Assembly: GCF_010726245.1 (NCBI RefSeq)
Contig: NZ_AP022561.1
Location: 4,030,001-4,094,000 of the forward strand
Source of the DNA: Mycolicibacterium aichiense
GTDB taxonomy: Bacteria; Actinomycetota; Actinomycetes; Mycobacteriales; Mycobacteriaceae
Length of the DNA stretch: 64,000 nucleotides
Direction: 5' to 3'
The notes under the pieces: model-generated
What the model saw: only the letters and a program-made list of their open reading frames with translations
The model's database searches: none
Told to the model about the DNA's origin: nothing
Part shown: one piece after another, positions 30,623 to 40,600 of the stretch
Numbering within the stretch: the stretch's first letter is position 1
How the letters are laid out: each line of letters opens with the position of its first letter
Program-made: the position numbers and the translations under genes

Positions 30623-32041
30623 CTACCTCACTTCCAAACTCAGCAGATCGTCGACGGTCTCCCGGCGCAGGATCAGGCGAGCCCGCCCGTCGCGCACGGC
30701 CACCACTGCGGGGCGGCCGATCAGGTTGTATCGACTGGACATCGAATAGCAGTAGGCGCCGGTGGCGGCCACCGCCAGCAGGTCACCGGGTGTCACGTCC
30801 TCGGGAACCCAGGTGTCACGGACGACGATATCGCCACTCTCGCAATGCTTTCCGACGATCCGGGCCAACGTCGGCGCGGAGTCGGAATCCCGAGACACCA
30901 GCCGGACGTCGTACTCGGCGCCGTAGAGCGCCGGGCGGATGTTGTCGCTCATCCCGCCGTCGACGCTGACGTAGCACCGCGAGGCGCCCGAGCCGACCGC
31001 GACGTCTTTGACCGTGCCGACCTCGTACAGCGTCACCGTGCCCGGCCCGGCGATCGCCCGGCCGGGCTCGACGACCAGGCGGGGCGCGGGCAATCCAACA
31101 GCCGCCGACTCACTGCGCACGATCGCGTCCAGCTTTCCGGCGAGATCCTCGATCGGCGGCGGATCGTCTTGGGGCAGGTAGGAAATGCCCAGTCCCCCAC
31201 CGAGATCGACAACGGCCATCTGCGCGGTCTTGTCGACCCCGAACTCGGCGACCACGTCGCGCAATAGACCGATGACCCGGTGGGCGGCGAGCTCGAAGCC
31301 CGCCACGTCGAAGATCTGCGAGCCGATGTGACTGTGCAGTCCGACCAGGCGCAGGTGGTCGGCGGCGAACACCCGGCGCACCGCGTCCATGGCCGCGCCG
31401 CTGGCCAGTGACAGGCCGAACTTCTGATCCTCGTGGGCGGTCGCGATGAACTCGTGGGTGTGCGCCTCCACACCGACGGTGACCCGGAGCAATACGTCCT
31501 GCGCCACACCGGCCTCGCCGGCGATCGTATCGAGGCGTTCGATCTCGGTGATCGAGTCCAGCACGATGTGTCCGACACCCACCTTGACCGCAGTGGTGAG
31601 CTCGTCGACGGATTTGTTGTTGCCGTGGAAGGCAATTCGCTCGGCCGGGAACCCCGCGTGCAGAGCGACGGCGAGTTCCCCGCCGCTGGCGACGTCGAGC
31701 GAGAGGCCCTCCTGGTCCACCCAGCGGGCGATCTCGCTGCACAGGAACGCCTTACCCGCGTAGTGCACGTTGTGGCCGCCGCCGAACGCCGCGGCGATCT
31801 CGCGGCACCGGGAGCGGAAGTCGTCCTCATCGATGACGAACAGCGGCGTTCCGTATTCGGCGGCCAGGTCGGTCACCGATATACCCGCGATCGATACTTC
31901 GCCGTCGTCACCACGAACAAGGTTGCGCGGCCATACATTCGGAGCAAGCAACAGTGCATCTGCGGCGGTCTGCGGTTGCTGCGGCGCGCCGCCGTGATGG
32001 ATCTCGTCGGCATGGCGCGGGCCAGCTGGGTGAGCGTTCAC
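30623..32041 (-). CDS. lysA: Diaminopimelate decarboxylase
   Basis: LysA decarboxylates meso-diaminopimelate to lysine. It is a fold-III PLP enzyme with the Schiff-base lysine in [11 protein letters not shown] (about Lys97), [18 protein letters not shown], and the substrate motif CESGD near the C-terminus. The GTG at 32041 overlaps the argS stop by four bases and gives 472 residues. This is about 25 more than M. tuberculosis LysA, the extra being an N-terminal tail. The open frame continues to 32224 inside argS, but that part is not plausible protein. Confidence 0.93.
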   Translation of the reverse strand: MNAHPAGPRHADEIHHGGAPQQPQTAADALLLAPNVWPRNLVRGDDGEVSIAGISVTDLAAEYGTPLFVIDEDDFRSRCREIAAAFGGGHNVHYAGKAFLCSEIARWVDQEGLSLDVASGGELAVALHAGFPAERIAFHGNNKSVDELTTAVKVGVGHIVLDSITEIERLDTIAGEAGVAQDVLLRVTVGVEAHTHEFIATAHEDQKFGLSLASGAAMDAVRRVFAADHLRLVGLHSHIGSQIFDVAGFELAAHRVIGLLRDVVAEFGVDKTAQMAVVDLGGGLGISYLPQDDPPPIEDLAGKLDAIVRSESAAVGLPAPRLVVEPGRAIAGPGTVTLYEVGTVKDVAVGSGASRCYVSVDGGMSDNIRPALYGAEYDVRLVSRDSDSAPTLARIVGKHCESGDIVVRDTWVPEDVTPGDLLAVAATGAYCYSMSSRYNLIGRPAVVAVRDGRARLILRRETVDDLLSLEVR

Positions 32042-33690
32042 ATCCGCTCCGGTGCCGACACGCCGAGGATGCTCAAACCGTTGGCGATCACCTGGCGGGT
32101 GGCCGCGCACAGAGCCAATCGCGCACGATGCAGATCGCCTGGCTCTTCGTCGCCCATGGGCAGCACCCGGCACGAGTCGTAGAACCGGTGATAGTCGCCG
32201 GCCAGGTCCTCGAGGTAGCGGCACACCCGGTGCGGCTCGCGCAGCGAGGCACCGGCTTTGAGCACTCGGCTGAACTCGCCGAGGTTGCGGATCAGCGCGC
32301 CCTCTTTGTCGTGGGTGAGCAGTTCCAGGTGCTCGGTGTCAGGGGTCAACCCCAGGTCGGCGGCATTGCGGGCCAGAGCCGAGAGCCGAGCGTGCGCGTA
32401 TTGCACGTAATAGACCGGGTTTTCACTGGACGCCGACGACCACAGCTGCAGGTCGATGTCGATCGGGGTGTCCACCGAGGAGCGGGTCAGCGAGTAGCGC
32501 GCCGCGTCCACACCGATGGCCTCGACCAGATCGTCGAGGGTGATGACGGTTCCGGCGCGCTTGCTCATCCGGACCGGCTGTCCGTCGCGAACCAGGTTGA
32601 CCATCTGCCCGATCAGTACCTCGACGGTGTCGGGGTCGTCGCCGAGGGCGGCCGCGGCGGCCTTGAGCCGGGCGATGTAACCGTGGTGGTCGGCGCCCAG
32701 CATGTAGATGCACAGATCGAATCCGCGCTGACGCTTGTCCAGGTAGTAGGCCAGGTCGCCGGCGATGTAGGCGGGCTGACCGTCACTCTTGATGACAACC
32801 CGGTCTTTGTCGTCGCCGAATTCCGTTGTGCGCAACCACGTTGCGCCGTCCTTCTCGTAGATGTTGCCGGTTTCGCGCAACTTGGCGATGGCCTGATCGA
32901 CTCGCCCACTGGTGTGCATCGAGTCTTCGTGGGTGTACACATCGAAATCGGTGCCGAACTCGTGCAGCGATTCCTTGATGTGGTTGAACATCAGGTCCAC
33001 GCCGATGGAGCGGAAGGTCTCTTTCTGCTCATCGCCGGTCTGACTCAGCGCGTCGGGGGCCTCGGCCAGCACCTGGTCAGCGATGTCTTTGATGTAGTCG
33101 CCGGCGTAGCCGTCTTCGGGCGCGGGCTCTCCGTTCGCGGCGGCGATCAGGGAGTTCGTGAACCGGTCGATCTGGGCGCCGTGGTCGTTGAAGTAGTACT
33201 CCCGGGTGACCGCGGCACCCTGGGTGCTCAGCAGCCGGCCAAGAGCGTCACCGACGGCGGCCCAGCGAGTGCCGCCGATGTGGATCGGGCCGGTGGGGTT
33301 GGCCGAGACGAACTCCAGGTTGATGCGGGTTCCGTCGAGCGCGGTGGAATTGCCGTAACTCGCGCCCGCGGCGAGCACGTTGCTCACGATGACACCCTGC
33401 GCCGAGGCCTCGATGCGCAGATTCACAAAGCCGGGCCCAGCGACCTCGGCGGCGGCGATACCGTCGGCCGCGGCCAGCGCCGCGGCCAGCCAGCCGGCCA
33501 GCTCACGGGGATTGGCACCGACCTTCTTGGCCAGCTGCAGCGCCACGTTGGTCGCGTAGTCACCGTGCTCAGGGTTGCGCGGACGCTCGACGGTCACTGT
33601 CGCTGGCAGGGCGGCGATATCCAGGTCATGCTCGGCGAGCACCGCGGCGGCGGTGGTCTTGAGCAGCTCGGCGAGGTCGGCGGGTGTCAC
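32038..33690 (-). CDS. argS: Arginyl-tRNA synthetase
   Basis: This is a class I synthetase of 550 residues that charges tRNA-Arg. It has an N-terminal Add-1 domain, the HIGH-type motif [13 protein letters not shown] (about 130), the KMSKS-type motif VRMSKRAGT (about 377-385), and a C-terminal anticodon-binding helical domain ending [25 protein letters not shown]. It opens the argS-lysA-hom-thrC-thrB operon. The GTG at 33690 has no ribosome site and lies eight bases after a TAGGAT -10, so translation may be leaderless. A tRNA-Arg gene lies divergently upstream. Confidence 0.96.
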   Translation of the reverse strand: MTPADLAELLKTTAAAVLAEHDLDIAALPATVTVERPRNPEHGDYATNVALQLAKKVGANPRELAGWLAAALAAADGIAAAEVAGPGFVNLRIEASAQGVIVSNVLAAGASYGNSTALDGTRINLEFVSANPTGPIHIGGTRWAAVGDALGRLLSTQGAAVTREYYFNDHGAQIDRFTNSLIAAANGEPAPEDGYAGDYIKDIADQVLAEAPDALSQTGDEQKETFRSIGVDLMFNHIKESLHEFGTDFDVYTHEDSMHTSGRVDQAIAKLRETGNIYEKDGATWLRTTEFGDDKDRVVIKSDGQPAYIAGDLAYYLDKRQRGFDLCIYMLGADHHGYIARLKAAAAALGDDPDTVEVLIGQMVNLVRDGQPVRMSKRAGTVITLDDLVEAIGVDAARYSLTRSSVDTPIDIDLQLWSSASSENPVYYVQYAHARLSALARNAADLGLTPDTEHLELLTHDKEGALIRNLGEFSRVLKAGASLREPHRVCRYLEDLAGDYHRFYDSCRVLPMGDEEPGDLHRARLALCAATRQVIANGLSILGVSAPERM

Positions 33691-33698
33691 GAGGGTCC

Positions 33699-33704
33699 AT
33701 CCTA
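33699..33704 (-). promoter_or_regulatory. -10 element of argS operon promoter
   Basis: TAGGAT on the minus strand lies eight bases before the argS GTG, placing the transcription start at or within a base of the start codon. No -35 match was found. Confidence 0.45.
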
Positions 33705-33745
33705 TGGTCTGACGTGGTCAGCGCCCGAATCGATATCTCGGCCTC

Positions 33746-33900
33746 CGGCGGGCAGGAGCGCAGCGACCCGGGGATCGGTCCGGCGGGCAGGAGCGCAGCG
33801 ACCCGGGGATCGGTCCGGCGGGCAGGAGCGCAGCGACCCGGGGATAGGTCCGGCGGGCAGGAGCGCAGCGACCCGGGGATAGGTCCGGCGGGCAGGAGCA
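33746..33900. repeat. 35-bp tandem repeat (4.4 copies)
   Basis: Four full copies start at 33746, 33781, 33816 and 33851, and a 15-base partial copy follows at 33886. Each begins CGGCGGGCAGGAGCGCAGCG. The first two end GATCGGTC and the last two GATAGGTC, showing stepwise duplication. The unit is not a multiple of three and lies between the argS promoter and tRNA-Arg, so it is a noncoding minisatellite. Confidence 0.95.
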
Positions 33901-33915
33901 GTCACCCAGATGAGT

Positions 33916-33921
33916 TAGGCT
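33916..33921 (+). promoter_or_regulatory. Possible -10 element for tRNA-Arg
   Basis: TAGGCT fits TANNNT and would start transcription near 33928, about 24 bases before the mature tRNA. The region upstream is the tandem repeat and has no clear -35. Confidence 0.35.
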
Positions 33922-33951
33922 GTCGGAGCCCATTGGCGCAGCTGTGCGTGC

Positions 33952-34024
33952 GCCCCCGTAGCTCAGGGGATAGAGCGTCTGCCTCCGGAGCAGAAGGCCG
34001 CAGGTTCGAATCCTGCCGGGGGCA
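33952..34024 (+). tRNA. tRNA-Arg (CCG anticodon)
   Basis: This is a 73-base cloverleaf. The acceptor stem is GCCCCCG/CGGGGGC with discriminator A, the D-arm is GCTCAGGGGATAGAGC, the anticodon loop is CTCCGGA with anticodon CCG, and the T-arm is GCAGGTTCGAATCCTGC. CCA is not encoded. It reads CGG codons, which are frequent in this GC-rich genome, and it lies next to argS as in M. tuberculosis. It marks the junction between conserved genes and the accessory region. Confidence 0.97.
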
Positions 34025-34360
34025 CTCAGTTCGAAGCGGGATCCGCATGGGCCCGCCGTCGTCAAAGCGACAAACATCCGTTGAGTCAATTCCGTTGCTT
34101 GCCTCCGGAATTCAGTCGCGCCAACTGCACTCCAAGCCCTGCTCCCTCAGGCCATCCCCTCGACAGCGAGCGAATTGCGGTGCGGCCTTGCCGACACCGG
34201 GGCCCGATGGTCGCGCGTCGCGCGGTGGCACCTCGCCCATTCGCCGTCGACGCATCAGACATGAATCACCGGCGACGATCCAGGAGAAGACTGTCAGTTG
34301 CGCGGACTTGTCCGGTACGGTCCAAACCAGCAAATACAGGTTCGAGGGACGGGATGGTCG
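34025..34360. other. Noncoding stretch after tRNA-Arg
   Basis: About 336 bases have no convincing gene. Short open frames here lack ribosome sites and mycobacterial codon pattern. No integrase and no repeat of the tRNA 3' end was seen. The last part should hold the promoter of the secreted protein gene that follows; GAGGGACGGGA just before 34361 is a loose ribosome-site candidate. Confidence 0.6.
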
Positions 34361-35872
34361 GTGGGGCGGGTCCAACGGAGTCGTAACGCAGCACTTAGCG
34401 CGTTGGTCTCCAGCGCGCTTGCCGCCGGGGCATTCACCGCAACACCGACCGCCCAGGCCAACTGCTTCTCGGCCTTCGGTTTGAACAACGGCAACGGCTG
34501 TACGAGCAACCTGACCACCCTGGCCATTGCGATCGGCCCCGGCGCCACCGCAAATGCCGGTAACGCCCTGTTCGGCGGTGCCATCGCGATCGGCAACGGC
34601 GCCACCGCGCTGACCAACATCGCCGCGTTCACCTTCGCCGGAGCTTTCGGGAACGGGTCATCCTCGGCCACGCTCGGCTCGTTGTTCGGAATCAACCTGC
34701 AATTCGGTCAGGGCGCCGCATCGACGCTCGGCGGCATGCTGAATTTCGTCCTCGGCGCCAGCGCACCGGGCGGAGCGCCAAATTCCTCTGGTGCCGTCGG
34801 CCTTGGCAACATCACCATCCAACTCGGGCCGGGTACAGCCTCGACCGTCGGCGGCTTCAATATCGCGCTCGGCCTGCCGAACGGCGGTGGGACACAAACG
34901 ACAGGCGCAGCCGGCGTTGGCAACCTGTCTCTGAACTTCGGGGCGGGGACGGTGACGACCGTCGGCCTCCTCAACCTCGCCTTGAGCATTCTGCGCAACG
35001 GCGGCGGGCTGCAGTCGACCGCAGCCGGCGGTATCGGCGCATGGGCTCTCAATCTGCTCGGCGACGCGGGTAGCGTTTTCGCCCAGGGCCTCTTCACTAC
35101 GGCCGCTAACCTTCTGGGCACGAATACCGTGGCGATACAGGGGTTGTTCAGCCTCGCCGCGAACCTCATCGGAACCGGCAACGTGGTTCAGCTCATGTCG
35201 CAGACCGGCTTTCCCGTGCTGTTCAGCTCAGTGGTGAACTCATGGGGCATCGGCAACGTACTCGACGCCGTCAACGGCCCCCTGTCCTTCATGCTGTCGT
35301 TCAACCAGGAAGCCGCGTCGCTCTTTCTCAAAGGGCCGGGAATCAACTTCAACAATTTCCACCTGCCGACATCGCTACCGGCGTTCTCGACGCCCACGTT
35401 CCACATGCCCACCTTCCACGCGCCGTCGGTCAATCTGCCCTCGCTGAACCTGCCGTCGTTCAACCCTCCGTCGCTGCACCTGCCGACGGTCCACCTACCG
35501 GCGGCCGGCAGTGCAAACGGTGGGTCTGGCGGATCAAGCGACGGATCCGACGTCGGCGTCGGCGGCAGCGGGCGGCAGTCCGAACCGCTGCGCGTCACGA
35601 CCAGTAGCAGCGCGGCTTCCACACCGGCCGAGGCCAGCGAGACGACAACGACGACCGCCTCCCGCAGCGCGCCGGCCAACAAGACGGTCACCTCCGGTGG
35701 CGGACGTCATCGTGCCAGCGAGACGACGACTGCAGGCAACGACACCAAGACGACAACAACCGCGTCGGGCGGCCGCCATCGGAAGCCGGACTCAGCAAGC
35801 GACTCCAGTGATAGTGCGAAGTCAGGCTCGAATGGCAGCAGCTCCGGCGGTGGAAAGCATCGGAAGCAGTAA
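34361..35872 (+). CDS. Secreted Gly/Asn-rich repetitive protein, paralogue 1
   Basis: I do not recognise a named family. The protein is about 503 residues from the GTG at 34361. A Sec signal peptide (AALSALVSSALAAGAFTATP, cleavage after AQA) precedes NCFSAFGLNNGNGCTSNLT. Residues to about 330 carry imperfect modules of the form GxGNxxxxxGxGTxxTxGxxNxAL, suggesting a solenoid. Next is a Pro-rich zone repeating SLNLPSFNPP-like pentads, then a Ser/Thr/Gly-rich basic tail with repeated GGGRHR or GGKHR. A second gene 470 bases downstream shares the start, modules and tail. The basic tail could bind the cell wall. The start is uncertain; the frame is open from 34298. Confidence 0.7.
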   Translation: MGRVQRSRNAALSALVSSALAAGAFTATPTAQANCFSAFGLNNGNGCTSNLTTLAIAIGPGATANAGNALFGGAIAIGNGATALTNIAAFTFAGAFGNGSSSATLGSLFGINLQFGQGAASTLGGMLNFVLGASAPGGAPNSSGAVGLGNITIQLGPGTASTVGGFNIALGLPNGGGTQTTGAAGVGNLSLNFGAGTVTTVGLLNLALSILRNGGGLQSTAAGGIGAWALNLLGDAGSVFAQGLFTTAANLLGTNTVAIQGLFSLAANLIGTGNVVQLMSQTGFPVLFSSVVNSWGIGNVLDAVNGPLSFMLSFNQEAASLFLKGPGINFNNFHLPTSLPAFSTPTFHMPTFHAPSVNLPSLNLPSFNPPSLHLPTVHLPAAGSANGGSGGSSDGSDVGVGGSGRQSEPLRVTTSSSAASTPAEASETTTTTASRSAPANKTVTSGGGRHRASETTTAGNDTKTTTTASGGRHRKPDSASDSSDSAKSGSNGSSSGGGKHRKQ

Positions 35873-36339
35873 CCGATCCACTTTTCGCGACGGTCCGCTA
35901 TTCGGAATGAGACCGTTCTGAGCATCCGGCCACACCGCAGGCTCCCCAGCGTCGTCTGGCAAGACATAGTTAAGGGTGGCAAATACCAGTGCTGACGACT
36001 GCGACATTGCCAAGATAGGTGAATCCGGTGCCGCAGCGCGGTCGGCGGGACATCCAAACCCCGCTGGTCGTCTCGCTCATTCCGGCGCTCCAACAAACCG
36101 ATGTGATAGTCACACTGACTGAGTCAAAACTGGCTTGAGCTGTTTAAACGCTCACCAACACGGGCGGCCACGAGGATGGGTCCGAGTCCCTCCCTCATCA
36201 TCCGCCTCACCAGTCCGCGGAAGTCTGAGGCCCACTCTGTGGAAAGCCTGGGTGAATATCCATCGGAAAAGCTGTAAGCTCCAACCGCGTCACGTACGGT
36301 CTCAGCCAGCAAAGATGTCACAACCCATAGGGCTAATTG
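35873..36339. other. Noncoding stretch between the two paralogues
   Basis: These 467 bases lack a credible gene and are less GC-rich than their neighbours. Two short perfect palindromes lie almost side by side, TGTGATAGTCACA (36102-36114) and TGACTGAGTCA (36116-36126), about 215 bases before the next start codon. They may be regulator sites; nothing else stands out. Confidence 0.6.
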
Positions 36340-37452
36340 ATGAATCGAGTTCGCGCCAGAGGCGGCATGGTGCTTGGGGCCCTGGTTTCCGGCGCGCTCA
36401 CCCTCGGAACTCTCGGCGAAGCCCCCGCAGCGAACGCAAGCTGCATCTCCGCCTTCGGCATCGGTAACGGTGGGGGCTGCACAAGCAACCTGACCAGTTT
36501 CGCCATCGCCATCGGCACAAATGCAACCGCAAATGCGGGCAATGGATTCTTCAGCGGCGCGATTTCATTGGGCACCAACGCAGCCACTGCGACGACCTTC
36601 AGTTTCCTCAGCTTCGCGGTGGCCAATGGCGAGCAAGCGAGGGCATCCACTCTTCCCGGACTCCTGAACATCGCGTGGCAGCAGGGCCCGGGCAGCTCCG
36701 CAGCCATTGGCGCTCTCAACTTCGCCATCGGGATGATGATGAGCGGGACCGGGCCGCAGTCGACGGGCGTCGCCGGCCTCGGCAACATCGCCCTGCAAAT
36801 CGGCCCTGGCACCATGACAAACATCGGCAGCCTCAATCTCACCCTTGCCAGCGCGGTGGGCGGAGACGGCACCAAAGCCACCAGTGCCGGCGGCTTCGGC
36901 AACCTCGCCCTCAACATCGGCGACGCGGGCACCGCATGGACACAAGGATTTTTCAGCTCAACCACGAATTTCCTGGGCGACAGCATCGTCAAAGCCCAAG
37001 GCATCCTTACCGCGGCCGGGAACGTCCTGGGCAATGGGAACACCGTGTCCTCCTGGGGCCCGTTCCCCAACACCACGCTGAGCCTGGCATTCAACTTCTT
37101 CGGCGACGACAACGTCGTGACAGCTGGTTGGGGTCCGTTCGCGATCGCCGGGGCGATCAGCCAAAACCTGAAGACGATCACGAGGTCGCTTCCGGGCATC
37201 GACATCAACGGCGTCATCGCCGGGGGTGCAGCAGCTGTCGGCAGCAGCAAGAAGGTTGCCACCCCTGCTGCATCAAGCAGCAGCACCGAGGACGCCACCG
37301 CGACGACGCCCACGACTGGGAGCAAGAAGGCCACCAGCTCGCGTGGCATCGGCCAGAAGCGGCCGGGCACCTCGTCGCCGTCCGGCGGCAACGGCAAGAA
37401 GGTCGCAAAATCGGCGCGATCCGGCAGCTCTGGCAAGGCTCAGGCAAACTGA
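36340..37452 (+). CDS. Secreted Gly/Asn-rich repetitive protein, paralogue 2
   Basis: The protein is about 370 residues from the ATG at 36340. A Sec signal (GGMVLGALVSGALTLGTLGE, cleavage after ANA) is followed by SCISAFGIGNGGGCTSNLTS, nearly the same as paralogue 1, including the two cysteines. Modules such as AGLGNIALQIGPGTMTNIGS and AGGFGNLALNIGDAGTAWTQ repeat through the middle. The C-terminal 90 residues are Ser/Thr/Lys-rich and basic, ending SGSSGKAQAN. It lacks the Pro-rich zone of paralogue 1. Probably exported and wall-associated; function unknown. Confidence 0.72.
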   Translation: MNRVRARGGMVLGALVSGALTLGTLGEAPAANASCISAFGIGNGGGCTSNLTSFAIAIGTNATANAGNGFFSGAISLGTNAATATTFSFLSFAVANGEQARASTLPGLLNIAWQQGPGSSAAIGALNFAIGMMMSGTGPQSTGVAGLGNIALQIGPGTMTNIGSLNLTLASAVGGDGTKATSAGGFGNLALNIGDAGTAWTQGFFSSTTNFLGDSIVKAQGILTAAGNVLGNGNTVSSWGPFPNTTLSLAFNFFGDDNVVTAGWGPFAIAGAISQNLKTITRSLPGIDINGVIAGGAAAVGSSKKVATPAASSSSTEDATATTPTTGSKKATSSRGIGQKRPGTSSPSGGNGKKVAKSARSGSSGKAQAN

Positions 37453-37626
37453 CCCGCTCGTTGCCAAAACACGCGCTGCACTGAAATTTCACCCTCGGCG
37501 GCTGGGTAAGGCATCCCTTCCGTCGAGGTCTTTAGTCATCATTACGAACGTCTGCCAGCGCATTTAGCGCGTTTTGGCAGCGAAGACACAGCAGATCCCA
37601 AGAATCCCGCACCTCGGCACCAAACG

Positions 37627-37652
37627 TTGCTACGATTCGCAACTTGTAGCAA
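37627..37652. repeat. Inverted repeat before the large PGRS gene
   Basis: TTGCTAC (37627-37633) and GTAGCAA (37646-37652) form perfect 7-bp arms around 12 bases, ending 20 bases before the start codon. A competing GTTGC/GCAAC pairing lies inside it. It may be an operator or a 5'-leader hairpin. Confidence 0.55.
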
Positions 37653-37672
37653 TAGCCACTTGGGAGCAAACC

Positions 37673-40600
37673 ATGGCTGCGAGGCATCGTGCGGCGGGGC
37701 GAACGAAGGCCAAGGCGATTCGTCGCGCGCAGCAACGCCACAGCAAGCTCTCCCTCTGGCTCGGAACAGGCGCCGTCACAGTTGGGTTTTGTGCCACCTT
37801 CGCCGCTGCGAGCGGCATCGCCCATGCAGATTCCAGCCCCGACTCCGCCCCTCACGGGGGCGCCAGTTCCAAAGCGGGCAGCACCGGACGCACCACGCCA
37901 GCAAGCCATCGCCCAGCCAACGCCACCCATAGCGGCAGCGTCGCGGTACCCGCTGCCGCGGGCCCTCACAAGCCCGAGCACGTCCCTGCCAACTCGCCGC
38001 ACCTGAGAGTTCACGCGCTGTCTCTTCCAGGGACGGCACTGCCGGCACCGAACAGCCTGCTCGCCGCGAAGACACCGCGGGCGAGTGACAACGTCGATCC
38101 GATCACCGTGCTCACCGGGCGGCCGTTGGTCGGCAACGGCGCCGACGGGACGGCGGATAGCCCGAACGGCAAGCCGGGCGGCTGGTTGTTCGGCAACGGT
38201 GGTGACGGATGGTCCGCGCCGTCCAATTCCGGAATCGCCGGCGGCAACGGGGGTTTGGCGGGTCTCGTCGGCAACGGGGGCAGAGGCGGAACGGGCGCTG
38301 CCGGGCAAGCCGGCGGAAATGGTGGATCAGCACTCTGGTTCGGAGCAGGGGGTCAGGGTGGCGCCGGCGGCGCGGCGACAGTCTCCGGCCAGGCCGGCGG
38401 CAACGGCGGCGCCGGCGGCCAGGGCGGGCTGATCGGCGGCGGTAGTAGCGGCAACGGCGGGGACGGCGGAGCCGGACTGGGGAGCGGCAACGGCGGCAAC
38501 GGGGGCAACGGCGGCGCAGGCGGATACCTGAACGCAGGCGGCTCGGGTGGCGCTGGTGGCAACAGCGGCACCGGCACCGGCGGCAACGGCGGCACGGGTG
38601 GCGGTGCCATGCAGGCGGGCGGGGCCGGCGGCGCGGGTGGCAACGGCGGAACTGGCGGCAACGGCGGCGCGGGCGGAATCGCCAACAGCTACGGCTTCGG
38701 AAACGCCGTCGGCGGGGCCGGCGGCCAGGGCGGAATCGGCACCATCGGGGCTGGCGGCGCAGGCGGCGAAGGCGGGGCCGCGATCATGGGCCCCTATGAC
38801 TTCACCCTCAACGGTGCAGTGCCCGCACCCTGGGGTACAGCCGTCGGCGCTGCCGGCGGAAACGGTGGCGCAGGTGCGACCGTCGGCGGGGCCGGCGGTA
38901 CGGGCGGAATGGCCTACAACACCCTCGCCAGCGGACTTGCCACTGGCGGCAAGGGCGGCAGCGGCGGGGCCAGCGGCGGTGCGGGCCAGCCAGGCGGCAC
39001 CGGCGGCGCGGGCGGCTCCGCCTACGGAGCCGCGGGCAGCGCAGGTGATGGCGGCGACGGCGGCGACGGCATTGACGGTGCGGTCGGGGTGGCCGGCACC
39101 GATTCCGCGACCGCACCCTCTGCCGGCGGTCAGGGCGGCGCGGGTGGCAGCGGCGGTGCGGGCGGCAATGGCGGTGCAGGTGGCGGCGGCATCGTAGGTG
39201 GCCGGGGCGGAAACGGCGGCGCAGGCGGCAAGGGTGGCACCGGCGGGCTCGGTGGCACCAACACCGGCACCAGCGGCGGCGCCGGCGGTGCAGGCGGCCA
39301 GGGCGGTACCGGTGGTGCCGGCGGCGCAGCGGGCGCGGGCGGCAGCAACGGTGGTGCAAGCGGCACCATGGGCCTCGGCGGTGCCGGCGGCCTCGGCGGC
39401 AACGGCGGTGGCGGCGCAACCGGCAGCGCAGGCATTACCGGTAGCTCGGCCACCGCGGGAAGTCAGGGCGGCCAGGGCGGCGCGGCCGGGCAAGGCGGTA
39501 CCGGCGGCGCGGGTGGCGGCACCGGCGGCCAAGGCGGTGTCGGCGGCAAGGGCGGTGCGGGCGGCACCGGCGGGACGAACACCGGTACCAGCGGCGGCGC
39601 CGGCGGTGCAGGCGGGCAGGGCGGCACCGGAGGCAGCGCCGGCGCCGGCGGCCTAGGTGGCAGCGGCGGCGGTGCGACAGGTGCGATCGGCACGGGCGGA
39701 GCGGGTGGAACCGGCGGTGCAGGCGGCGGAGGCGGCGTCGGCGCCGCCGGCACGACGGGACCGTCGGCCACCGCGGGCAGCCAAGGCGGCCAGGGCGGCG
39801 CAGGCGGACAGGGCGGCACGGGCGGCGCTGGCATCGGCGGCGCGGGCGGCGGCGCAGGCGGGCAGGGCGGTGTCGCCGGCGTCGGCGGGACCGGCGGCCA
39901 AGGCGGCTCGAACACGGGTACAACTGGCGGCGGCGGCGGCGCCGGCGGGCAGGGCGGCCAAGGTGGAGACGCCGGCGCAGCCGGTCTCGGCGGCAGTGGC
40001 GGCGGCGTCATCGGCACCATCGGCAGTGCGGGGGCCGGCGGCCTCGGCGGAAAGGGCGGGGCCGGTGGCACGGGCACCACCGGCACGTCCGGCACCACGC
40101 CGACAGCTGGCGGTCAGGGCGGCCAGGGTGGCGCAGGCGGACAGGGCGGCACCGGCGGCGCAGGCATCGGCGGGGCCGGTGGTGGCACCGGAGGCCAAGG
40201 CGGTGTCGCGGGCGTCGGCGGCACCGGTGGGGACGGCGGCGCGAATACCGGCAACAACGGCGGCAGCGGCGGCGCAGGCGGACAGGGCGGCAGCGGCGGC
40301 ACCGCTGGCGCGGCCGGCACCGCAGGCAGCAACGGCGGCACCATCGGCACCATCGGCAGTGCGGGGGCCGGCGGCCTCGGTGGCAATGGCGGCGCTGGTG
40401 GCACGGGCACCACCGGCACGTCCGGCGCGACTCCGACCGCGGGCGGACAAGGCGGCAGCGGAGGTGCCGCGGGTCAAGGCGGCACCGGCGGTGCCGGAAT
40501 CGGTGGAGCGGGCGGCGCCGCGGGCGGCCAAGGCGGCATCGGCGGTAAGGGTGGCGTAGGCGGAATCGGCGGCACGAATACCACGGCAGGCGGCCAGGGT

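Noticed and set aside
32042..32224. N-terminal extension of lysA into argS
   Set aside because: It lies within argS in another frame and is an Arg/Pro-rich shadow; the GTGA overlap at 32041 is the natural start.
33952..34360. Prophage or integrative element at tRNA-Arg
   Set aside because: No integrase, excisionase or duplicated tRNA 3' end was found in the window.
36102..36114. CRP-type site TGTGA-N3-TCACA
   Set aside because: CRP sites have a six-base spacer; here it is three, so a CRP site is unlikely.
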